Notes under the pieces: model-generated | Told to the model about the DNA's origin: nothing | Database searches by the model: none | What the model saw: the letters and a program-made list of their open reading frames with translations, nothing else | Position numbers and translations under genes: made by a program | Shown here: piece by piece, positions 1-5,628 of the stretch | Layout of the letters: every line of letters begins with the position of its first letter | How positions within the stretch are numbered: position 1 is the stretch's first letter | Assembly (NCBI GenBank): GCA_964429805.1 | Contig: CAYSDH010000117.1 | Coordinates: 1 to 5,628, forward strand | Length of the DNA stretch: 5,628 nt | Reading direction: 5' to 3' | Source of the DNA: CAYSDH01 sp964429805 | GTDB lineage: Bacteria > Bacteroidota > Bacteroidia > Flavobacteriales_D > JABDKJ01

Positions 1-181
1 ATCTTTTCGATCCAATGCTCGGAGGAGCTAGGAACGCGAAGCAATCCTTTCACTAAACACTCTCGCAGTGAACAATTCCATCTTTTCGATCCAATGCTCG
101 GAGTAGCTAGGAACGCGAAGCAATCCTCTGACAAATGGCTCTCGGAGCGACCAGAACCCTTCAATCTTTTCAATCCATCGG
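1..181. repeat. Degenerate tandem repeat array, 79-84 nt units
   Basis: A 48-nt core at 1-48 recurs at 80-127 with a single difference (G at 25, T at 104). The segments after each core (49-79 and 128-163) also align: 'tctcgcagtgaac' corresponds to 'tctcggagcgacc'. A third unit begins at 164 with 'atcttttcaatccatcgg' and then decays; 'tacgtagtgaat' near 211-222 may be its remnant. The core contains 'aggaacgcgaagcaatcc', which resembles the 'gaggaacgaagcaatc' type of dispersed intergenic repeat seen in many bacterial genomes; that resemblance is from memory. The array may continue left of the window. It shows no open frame worth calling and no CRISPR architecture. Function unknown. Confidence 0.8.
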
Positions 182-452
182 GTTTGCGTGGATGCTCCCC
201 AAAACTTTATCTACGTAGTGAATCTAAACTTTTCCGCCCGCTTGCCCCGACCCAGGTGCGCCAACACACGTATGCGTTAAAGAGAATAGTCGTTGTGGTT
301 TGAATCAAAGATGTTTCGGTTATTTCCCTAACATCCTTAGTCTCACAGAAAAGAGCTAGGAACGCAGCACGTCAATAAATTATGGCCCTTCATAAACCAA
401 ACATCCTTATCTTACCCGCAAGGGAATGTGTGCACTGTAACTATCACCAAAA
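182..452. other. Non-coding region upstream of the first secreted-protein gene
   Basis: No convincing coding sequence or RNA gene is visible here. A short direct repeat, 'aacatcctta', occurs near 330-340 and again near 400-409, each followed by a similar 'tct(c/t)ac'. The bases just before the start at 453 are A-rich ('caccaaaa') with no Shine-Dalgarno motif, as is usual in Bacteroidota. The promoter of the first gene should lie here, but no clear match to the Bacteroidota consensus (TTG about 19-21 nt before TAnnTTTG) was found, so none is annotated. Confidence 0.5.
353..365. repeat. Isolated partial copy of the array core
   Basis: The 13-mer 'gagctaggaacgc' is identical to positions 25-37 of the first array core and in the same orientation. 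The bases after it ('agcacgtcaat') can be aligned loosely to the continuation of the core only with gaps. It is probably a decayed remnant of the element seen at 1-181, left about 85 nt before the first gene. Confidence 0.5.
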
Positions 453-1487
453 ATGAACATTAAACTCAAACTAGTCGTTACTTATTTATTGTCGGGATTA
501 ATCTTTTCTGGTCACGCTCAGAGCTATTGCACTCCCTCTTTTAGCGGAGATTGTGATAATGTTGGTGGTGACCATCAATATGTAACAAGGGTTAACATCT
601 TCACACCAGCGGGGAGTCTTGCCGCCAATGACTTTAGCGGAGCAAGACTCGGTCATTGCCCGACAGCAAGCTCCTGTAATGTAGGCGTGAGCGATTATCA
701 GTTTCATGATTATGACAATACCGCTACCATCTGCCCCGGCTTCGGACAATTCGGCATCGGACCGAATGGATATCACACCGACCCTGCGAGTCAATGCATC
801 AGTCCAGGTGGTAATTTTGATTTCTTCTTTTATGGCAACTCCATTGAAGATGTCAGTCTCCCCGAAGCCATGGCACTTTCCGTATTTATAGATTGGAATA
901 TGGACGGAGATTTTAATGAACTCAACGAACTCGTCATTTCAACACCAGTCAAAACATGGGACTTTCCTAATCCTGCTTTCGCTCCAGATTCTGCACAAAA
1001 CGTATACCCCATCCAAGTGCCACTCACCGCCAATGAGGGTACGGCACGCATGCGAGTTATTATTTGTCCTATACCCTACAATGATGAACCTTGCCTAAAC
1101 TTTGCAAGCGGCTCAGCGCGCGATTATGAGTTTAAGACGCTTTGCGACATTCCCTGCAGCGACATGGATATGGATGAAGTCTGCGACAGCGTAGACGTTT
1201 GTGACAACTGGGATGACAACTTACTAGGCACAGCGTGTAACGATGGTTTTAGTAATACCGTGGATGATGAATACATTGACTGCGAAACCTGCGTGGGCAC
1301 TGACGAAGGATGCCCAAGTGACATAAACCAAGACGGCTCGGTTGACGTCAACGACTTCCTGAGTTTTGTTAGTGCATTTGGCTCGACTTGCTTGTCTTGT
1401 GCAGAAGACATCAACGATGATGGACTGGTTGATGTGGCTGATTTCATTGTCTTCAACTCTCAATTTGGCTGGGTCTGCGGTCCATAG
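453..1487 (+). CDS. Secreted GEVED-like protein with TSP3-like and dockerin-like C-terminal modules (paralogue 1)
   Basis: 344 aa, predicted to be exported. Residues 1-22 form a signal peptide (Lys-containing start, hydrophobic core, likely cleavage before Gln23 in 'GHAQS'). Residues 25-227 form a GEVED-like beta-domain: it starts with YCTP, has the hallmark 'VFIDWNMDGDF' at 144-154 and 'RMRVI' at 200-204, and closes with 'GSARDYEF' at 220-227 where GEVED domains normally read GEVEDY. Residues 231-283 are Cys/Asp-rich, with TSP3-like 'DMDEVCDSVDVCDN' and a 'GTACNDG...DCETC' unit. Residues 287-342 hold two dockerin/EF-hand-like loops (290-301 and 319-330), each flanked by cysteines. The protein has 20 cysteines including one in the mature N-terminus, consistent with an oxidised extracellular protein. 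No catalytic residues were recognised. The ATG is preceded by 'ccaaaa' and gives a proper signal peptide. A role as a Ca-binding surface or adhesive protein is inference. It is one of three related genes in a row. Confidence 0.85.
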   Translation: MNIKLKLVVTYLLSGLIFSGHAQSYCTPSFSGDCDNVGGDHQYVTRVNIFTPAGSLAANDFSGARLGHCPTASSCNVGVSDYQFHDYDNTATICPGFGQFGIGPNGYHTDPASQCISPGGNFDFFFYGNSIEDVSLPEAMALSVFIDWNMDGDFNELNELVISTPVKTWDFPNPAFAPDSAQNVYPIQVPLTANEGTARMRVIICPIPYNDEPCLNFASGSARDYEFKTLCDIPCSDMDMDEVCDSVDVCDNWDDNLLGTACNDGFSNTVDDEYIDCETCVGTDEGCPSDINQDGSVDVNDFLSFVSAFGSTCLSCAEDINDDGLVDVADFIVFNSQFGWVCGP

Positions 1488-1597
1488 GCTCATCTTATTC
1501 TCGTAGAGCTAATCTGAAGTCAACTCGAAATGGACAATGATAAAAAGTACAATCCCCCTTTAAATTGCTACTTTAACATCAACCTCAACTCGACATA

Positions 1598-2614
1598 ATG
1601 ACCAGATTCAGCGCGTTTCTATTCTGTTTTACTGTCTTCTTTTCTGCTCAAAGTCAGACCTACTGCACGCCTTCATTTTCAGGAGACTGTAGCACCGATG
1701 GCGACCATCAATATGTGTGGCGTGTCAACATTATAGAGCCAGCTGGCGACATATTCAACGCTATTTTTTCTGGAGTCAAACTGGGCCACTGCCCTAGCAC
1801 CAGCTCGTGCAACACACCTGATTCCGACTATCAATTTCACCAATATGGTGGAACAAATGACGTCTGCGCAGGCTTTGCTGACAGCCTCGGCATAGGCAGT
1901 GATGGCTACCCTATTGACACGGCTGAGCAGTACATCTCTTCTGCGAGCTTTGACTTTTTCGTGTATGGAAATGACATCAATAACCCAGGCTTCCCAAATG
2001 CCATGGCGCTTTCTGTATTTATAGACTGGAATGGAGATGGTGATTTTGAAGACGAGAATGAGATAGTGATATCTACCCCGCTTAAGCCTTGGGCTGCACC
2101 TAATCCTAAATTCTACCCATTGGAGGATCAAAATGTATATCTCATTGTCGTGCCCGCAAACAGTATTACTGGGATAGTGCGCATGCGCGTCATTGCCTCA
2201 CCCATTGCCTATAATGAAGACGCTTGTCTGAACAATAGCAGCGGGTCGGCCCGTGATTATGAGATTAAGATAAATAACATGTGGAGTGATCTGGATCAAG
2301 ATGGCGTGCATGACGAGCTTGATCTTTGCCCCAATTGGGATGATGCCCTGTTAGGTGCCGCCTGTCAAGATGGTTTTGACAATACCATTGACGATATATA
2401 CACCGACTGCCAGCTTTGTCAAGGTGTGGATATGGGCTGTCCAAGTGATATCAACAATGATGGCACTGTCGACATCAATGATTTTCTATCATTTGTGAGT
2501 GCTTTTGGAGACCCTTGCACGAGCTGCACAGAAGACCTAACAGGAGATGGTCAAGTCAATGTGACTGACTTCATTCTGTTAAACTCACAGTTTGGGTGGA
2601 TCTGTGGGCCATAA
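1598..2614 (+). CDS. Secreted GEVED-like protein with TSP3-like and dockerin-like C-terminal modules (paralogue 2)
   Basis: 338 aa; full-length tandem paralogue of the gene ending at 1487, with the same module order. Signal peptide about 1-18 (Phe-rich core; cleavage probably at 'FSAQS' or 'AQSQT'). GEVED-like core 22-223, with 'VFIDWNGDGDF' at 140-150, 'RMRVI' at 195-199 and the altered terminal motif 'GSARDYEI' at 216-223. A TSP3-like loop 'DLDQDGVHDELDLCPN' spans 231-246 and fits the TSP3 pattern better than in paralogue 1; the 'GAACQDG...DCQLC' unit follows at 253-274. The last 58 residues carry Ca loops at 284-295 and 313-324; the second has Thr at loop position 3 and Asn at position 9. 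By hand count, 42 of these 58 residues match paralogue 1. The 110-nt gap upstream is non-coding and shows neither a hairpin terminator nor a clear promoter, so co-transcription with the first gene is possible but unproven. Confidence 0.85.
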   Translation: MTRFSAFLFCFTVFFSAQSQTYCTPSFSGDCSTDGDHQYVWRVNIIEPAGDIFNAIFSGVKLGHCPSTSSCNTPDSDYQFHQYGGTNDVCAGFADSLGIGSDGYPIDTAEQYISSASFDFFVYGNDINNPGFPNAMALSVFIDWNGDGDFEDENEIVISTPLKPWAAPNPKFYPLEDQNVYLIVVPANSITGIVRMRVIASPIAYNEDACLNNSSGSARDYEIKINNMWSDLDQDGVHDELDLCPNWDDALLGAACQDGFDNTIDDIYTDCQLCQGVDMGCPSDINNDGTVDINDFLSFVSAFGDPCTSCTEDLTGDGQVNVTDFILLNSQFGWICGP

Positions 2615-2648
2615 GCCTTTTTTGAACAATTCACCTGATTATCAGCGC

Positions 2649-2669
2649 TGTATGAAATATTTTCATACA
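2649..2669. promoter_or_regulatory. Perfect 9-bp inverted repeat between paralogues 2 and 3
   Basis: Arms 'TGTATGAAA' and 'TTTCATACA' are exact reverse complements separated by TAT, 35 nt after the stop codon at 2614 and 40 nt before the ATG at 2710. The following bases are 'ttaaaactgcc', not a T-run, so it is a poor intrinsic terminator. It could be an operator for a dimeric regulator or a small mRNA hairpin. The palindrome is seen directly; its role is unknown. Confidence 0.45.
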
Positions 2670-2709
2670 TTAAAACTGCCTTTCAGCAAAAAACCAAAAA
2701 CTAATAGCC

Positions 2710-4866
2710 ATGAAATCCTTCAAGCTGATTCTACTCGCTGTATTGTACCCCTTTCTTTTCAATGCACAGACTAGCGAACGCCTAACGTCATTACTCCTTG
2801 ATGACAATTCTCAGTTTGGGACAGGCATTGCCATTGACGGTGATTTGGCAGCGGTTTCTACTCCTAACAGCGGCTTAATAGGTCTCGGCATGCTCGTTAT
2901 TTATGAATTTGATGGCAGCGCTTGGAGCACCGTCCATACTGTTCAAGGTTCTTCTAGTGCAGGAACACTTGGCTTAGGAGAAACTGTTGAAATAATAGGC
3001 AGAGATGTTTTTGTTAAAGCATCGGGCCCTTCGGTATTCAGATATAGCGACAGCAGCGGAAGCTGGGCACTCGAAGAAACGATTACACCGACTGTTGGTT
3101 ATTTGTGGTCAGACTTTGGTCGTGCCATGTCTAAAGATGGCAACAGACTATTAGTTGGCGATCCGTTAGTCACCATTAATGGTCAGAGTCACGAGGGTGC
3201 TGTGTACGTCTTTGAGCATGATGGCACAGGTTGGGTCGAAGACGAAATCATCGTCAATCCTGATGCAGACGCAGGATTTGGATCTGCGATAGACATACAT
3301 GGTAGTCAAATGATAGTGGGCAACCCGTTGCGAAATACAGAAATGGGTTCGGTCTACATCTATGCTGAGCAAGGTGGAACGTGGAGTCATGTGCAATCCA
3401 TTAATTCACCAGAAAATTTCCTTGAAGGGTCATTTGGTCATTCTGTATCAATCTCGCATCAACATTTCATCGCGGGGGCGCCTCACGTAAGTTGGAGCGC
3501 TGGCAGAGCATATGCTTTTTCCAAAGAAAGTGGCAGCTGGTCGCTTTCACAGATTTTAACAGATGGCGGTGTCGCCAATAAGTTTTTTGGTAATGCTGTG
3601 GCCATGCATAACGGCACCGCGCTCATCGGCAAGCCAGGCGAAGGAGTTGGTGAAGTCTCTGTACATCAAATAGAGGTTGATGGCCAGTTTTATGAAATCG
3701 GACAACTAAACCCTACTGGTCTTCTTGGAAGCGCACGTTTTGGTGAGTCTATTGCCTTTAACGGAGCCCAAACTCTGGTTTCATCGCCCGATGACAGTGC
3801 CCTTGGTTTTCTGGACGGCTCGGCCACAGTCTTTAACTGTACAGATTCTGACCAAGATAACATTTGTGATGCCTACGACCTCTGTCCCGGGCATAGTGAT
3901 TATGATGATGCTGACGGAGACTTATTGCCTGATGCTTGTGACATATGCCCTAATGAAGCTGGCAATGATGAAGATGAAGATGGTTTCTGCCCATCAGAAG
4001 ATATCTGCCATGGCTACAATGACAATATTGATACGGATGGTGACGGAGTGCCAAATGGTTGTGAAGGAGCAAGCCTAGATTACTGCAGCCCTAGCTTTAC
4101 TGGAGACTGTAATTATGGAGTCACCAGCAACTGGCAATACCTTGAGCAGATTAGCATCTTTTCTCCTGCTGGACAGGTGTTAACTGGTGGTGTTTTTGAC
4201 ACTTACTTGGGTCATTGCCCGCCTGTAGAGTCGTGCAACACCTTAGATGGCAGCGACTATAATTTCCACCCGGTTGGCAACACAAAAGATAAGTGCACGG
4301 GCTATCCAGGCACTGACGACCAAGCATATATTGATGTTGTTGACTTTAATGCGGGTTCAGATTTTGACCTCTTCCTGATTGGCAACTCTGCGAGTGCCGC
4401 TCAGCTAGACATCTATGGTTCTTCGATTTCAGTATTTATAGACTGGAATCAAGATGGTGATTTTACTGACACAGAAGAATTGGTAGTCAGTACAATGGTA
4501 AAAACTTGGCCAACCGCACCACTTCAAGATGACAACTTCTTCTCTATTCAAATACCGACAGATGCCATGAACGGTACTACACGAATGAGAGTAATCATCT
4601 CTAAAGTTTCAGAAAATGCAGACCCGTGTTTGTCTGGCGCACATGGTTCTTCGAGAGAATATCAGATTACGATTGCCAATGGTCTTAACCCTTGCCCGAC
4701 TGATATTACAGGCGATGGACTCACCAATGTCAATGATTTCTTAGAACTCAACTCCCGTTTTGGTGACCTATGTGGCGATTGCCCCGAAGACATTAATAAA
4801 GATGGAAACGTGAATGTCGATGACTTTTTAGACCTCAATTCGTCCTTTGGAAATCCATGTAACTAA
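2710..4866 (+). CDS. Secreted mosaic protein: seven-blade FG-GAP-like propeller, TSP3-like linker, GEVED-like core, dockerin-like tail (paralogue 3)
   Basis: 718 aa. Signal peptide about 1-19 ('FLFNAQ', cleavage probably after Ala19). Residues 36-376 hold seven repeats starting with FG or LG at 36, 89, 136, 190, 242, 293 and 344, with spacings of 47-54. Each reads roughly FG-x-(A/S)-(V/I)-x(5)-L-(I/V)-(V/A)-G-x-P, followed by (V/A)-Y-x-(F/Y) and a Gly-Trp turn, as in FG-GAP/integrin-alpha-like propellers. Residues 379-452 are an Asp/Cys-rich TSP3-like linker, for example 'DTDGDGVPNGC' at 441-451. Residues 458-655 are the same GEVED-like core as in the two preceding genes, with 'VFIDWNQDGDF' at 575-585 and a terminal 'GSSREYQI' at 646-653. 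Residues 662-717 are the paired Ca loops (665-676 and 694-705). No enzyme motif was recognised. Propellers of this type often mediate protein or glycan contacts, so a surface adhesin role is inference. The ATG follows an A-rich stretch without a Shine-Dalgarno motif. Confidence 0.85.
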   Translation: MKSFKLILLAVLYPFLFNAQTSERLTSLLLDDNSQFGTGIAIDGDLAAVSTPNSGLIGLGMLVIYEFDGSAWSTVHTVQGSSSAGTLGLGETVEIIGRDVFVKASGPSVFRYSDSSGSWALEETITPTVGYLWSDFGRAMSKDGNRLLVGDPLVTINGQSHEGAVYVFEHDGTGWVEDEIIVNPDADAGFGSAIDIHGSQMIVGNPLRNTEMGSVYIYAEQGGTWSHVQSINSPENFLEGSFGHSVSISHQHFIAGAPHVSWSAGRAYAFSKESGSWSLSQILTDGGVANKFFGNAVAMHNGTALIGKPGEGVGEVSVHQIEVDGQFYEIGQLNPTGLLGSARFGESIAFNGAQTLVSSPDDSALGFLDGSATVFNCTDSDQDNICDAYDLCPGHSDYDDADGDLLPDACDICPNEAGNDEDEDGFCPSEDICHGYNDNIDTDGDGVPNGCEGASLDYCSPSFTGDCNYGVTSNWQYLEQISIFSPAGQVLTGGVFDTYLGHCPPVESCNTLDGSDYNFHPVGNTKDKCTGYPGTDDQAYIDVVDFNAGSDFDLFLIGNSASAAQLDIYGSSISVFIDWNQDGDFTDTEELVVSTMVKTWPTAPLQDDNFFSIQIPTDAMNGTTRMRVIISKVSENADPCLSGAHGSSREYQITIANGLNPCPTDITGDGLTNVNDFLELNSRFGDLCGDCPEDINKDGNVNVDDFLDLNSSFGNPCN
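2815..3837 (+). repeat. Seven FG-GAP-like blade repeats within the mosaic gene
   Basis: The coding repeats are about 150 nt apart and are clear at protein level only. Blade 2 is the most diverged: it has LG in place of FG and lacks the G-x-P turn, reading 'VFVKASGPSVF'. Blades 3-5 are the most regular ('LLVGDPL', 'MIVGNPL', 'FIAGAPH'). Seven blades make a complete closed propeller in the integrin-alpha fold. The DxDxDG-type Ca loops of integrin blades are not obvious in these repeats. Confidence 0.7.
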
Positions 4867-4869
4867 GAG

Positions 4870-5337
4870 TCATTTCACTTCCTCATCAATTATAATACCG
4901 ATGTCCATCAGTAATGGCAACGGATCTTGAGGACTTGTGTGTGATAAGGTAAACGTGTAAGTCCCCTTTTCGCTAAACGAATGTGACTTCAATGCACCAT
5001 GTGTGCTGTCCCAGATATCGTAACCTGGGTCACCAATGTAATCTCCGTTTTCTTCTCGCACGATAAGATTTAATGGATATTCACTCGTCTCTCCACTTGG
5101 CGATGATACGCTCATCATCACTGGCACAGACATCACAGGATACCCCGATGCGTAACGCAACGTAATGTCTACTTTATAGGTTTTGCTTATGTCGATAATG
5201 GGTACCTGAAAAGATCTGACATCTTCTTTCTTCCACTCTACATTTGGTGAAAGCGCTCGATGCTCATCGTAAATCCTGTGCTCAGGGGTACACGAACTAA
5301 TAAGGAGAATAAGAAGTGAGATTTTGAAGAAGTTCAT
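4870..5337 (-). CDS. gldH: GldH-like gliding-motility lipoprotein
   Basis: 155 aa from the ATG at 5335-5337. An in-frame TTG at 5368-5370 would add 11 residues ahead of the signal and is less likely. The start MNFFKISLLILLISSC is a lipoprotein signal peptide with lipobox ISSC, giving acylated Cys16 followed by Thr, so the product should be an outer- or inner-membrane lipoprotein. The remainder matches the GldH pattern as I know it: 'IYDEHRAL' after the anchor, Trp35, 'SFQVPI', 'ITLRYASGYP' at 58-68, a P-S-G turn at 80-82, 'GDYIGDPGYDIWD' where many homologues have a G-x-W-x-G motif, and a closing 'GTYTFTLSH' then 'DIGIII'. In Flavobacterium johnsoniae GldH is needed for gliding and is linked to the type IX secretion/gliding machinery; its biochemical role is not settled. 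It lies 41 nt after the phosphatase gene on the same strand and converges with the mosaic gene with only 3 nt between stops. Confidence 0.8.
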   Translation of the reverse strand: MNFFKISLLILLISSCTPEHRIYDEHRALSPNVEWKKEDVRSFQVPIIDISKTYKVDITLRYASGYPVMSVPVMMSVSSPSGETSEYPLNLIVREENGDYIGDPGYDIWDSTHGALKSHSFSEKGTYTFTLSHTSPQDPLPLLMDIGIIIDEEVK

Positions 5338-5378
5338 ACAGTGGGTTTTGTACAAACTTAAACATCGCAAGCAAAGTT

Positions 5379-5628
5379 TTAGAATTCCACGCCAATAACA
5401 AGAATGTCATCAATTTGGTCTACCTCACCAATCCACTTTTCGAATTTATGCTCCACAAACATTCCTAGCTTATGAGCACCTTTATCCTTACCCTCAAAAA
5501 GCCAATTTGTAAACCTCTTTCTGCACACACGCTTCCCTTTGGGACCGCCAAACTGGTCCGTCATGCCATCAGTCATGAGAATCAGCTTATTGCCTGGCAC
5601 CACTGAAAATTGCTGACTAGTGTACTCT
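5379..5628 (-). CDS. SpoIIE/PP2C-type serine phosphatase, C-terminal fragment (runs off the window)
   Basis: Only about the last 83 codons are present; the frame stays open to the right edge, so the true start is outside. A GTG at 5601-5603 could be read as a start but lies inside the conserved domain ('EYTSQQFSVVPGNKL' reads straight through it). The fragment shows 'LILMTDGMTDQFGGPKGKR', the typical segment with the metal-binding Asp of the DG motif (codon 5568-5570), and the closing 'QIDDILVIGVEF', whose Asp pair (5406-5411) corresponds to the final metal site of PP2C phosphatases. Bacteroidota proteins ending this way are usually sensor or TPR proteins fused to a SpoIIE phosphatase; the N-terminal part here is unknown. 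It probably dephosphorylates Ser/Thr on a regulatory protein and may be co-transcribed with the gldH-like gene. Confidence 0.85.
   Translation of the reverse strand, partial: EYTSQQFSVVPGNKLILMTDGMTDQFGGPKGKRVCRKRFTNWLFEGKDKGAHKLGMFVEHKFEKWIGEVDQIDDILVIGVEF

Noticed and set aside
1..128. CRISPR-like geometry (48-nt repeats with a 31-nt spacer)
   Set aside because: Only two good copies exist, the 'spacers' are themselves related in sequence and differ in length, and the repeats are too long and non-palindromic. The whole unit is repeated, so it is a tandem array.
94..303. 69-codon open frame on the plus strand
   Set aside because: It runs through the tandem repeat array and gives a low-complexity protein without a recognisable domain or signal. 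It is most likely a chance frame in repeat DNA.
1311..1478. Cellulosome component reading of the dockerin-like tail
   Set aside because: No cohesin, carbohydrate-active enzyme or scaffoldin is present, and the bracketing cysteines are atypical. Only the Ca-loop similarity is supported.
1488..1597. Promoter or terminator in the spacer between paralogues 1 and 2
   Set aside because: 'tactttaa' near 1569-1576 only weakly resembles the TAnnTTTG element and lacks a suitably placed TTG. No stem-loop with a T-run was found.
1679..2131. 150-codon minus-strand frame, and similar minus-strand frames at 498-794 and 1124-1456
   Set aside because: They are antisense to well-supported secreted-protein genes and their translations show no coherent domain; they are frame shadows.
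3725..4078. 117-codon plus-strand frame in a second frame of the mosaic gene
   Set aside because: Its Met/Thr-rich product results from reading the Asp-codon-rich TSP3-like linker out of frame.
5338..5370. Upstream TTG start for the gldH-like gene
   Set aside because: It would put 11 polar residues, including two Cys, ahead of a normal lipoprotein signal. The ATG at 5335-5337 gives a standard start.

Overview
The window looks like chromosomal DNA from a member of the Bacteroidota, probably a marine Flavobacteriales-type bacterium. This rests on four things: a GldH-type gliding-motility lipoprotein, the C-terminus of a SpoIIE-type phosphatase carrying the 'DQFGGPKGK' motif, secreted proteins built from GEVED, thrombospondin-3-like and dockerin-like modules, and A-rich start regions without Shine-Dalgarno sequences. 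Placement below phylum level is inference from general family knowledge.

Layout. Positions 1-452 hold no convincing gene. The left 180 bases are a degenerate tandem array of 79-84 nt units (two near-identical 48-nt cores plus a partial third), and a short further copy of the core lies at 353-365. From 453 to 4866 three plus-strand genes follow one another, separated by 110 and 95 nt. All three encode exported, cysteine-rich proteins sharing a core of about 200 residues and the same C-terminal pair of Ca-loop repeats. The first two (344 and 338 aa) are full-length tandem paralogues. The third (718 aa) is a mosaic: a seven-blade FG-GAP-like propeller and a long Asp-rich TSP3-like linker are placed in front of the same core and tail. 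A perfect 21-nt palindrome lies between genes 2 and 3.

From 4870 to the right edge the genes are on the minus strand and converge on the mosaic gene with only 3 nt between stop codons. They are a GldH-like lipoprotein and, upstream of it on that strand, the 3' end of a SpoIIE/PP2C-type phosphatase that runs off the window. The 41-nt gap between them suggests co-transcription.

The three plus-strand products are probably cell-surface or secreted calcium-binding, adhesin-like proteins. No catalytic motif was seen. Their most striking property is the C-terminus. In place of the usual Bacteroidota type IX sorting domain, each ends in two 27-residue units, each with cysteines at both ends and one EF-hand/dockerin-like loop, with exactly the same spacing in all three proteins. 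Together with a GEVED-like core whose name-giving motif has become GSARDY or GSSREY, this is the best candidate here for something not well described.
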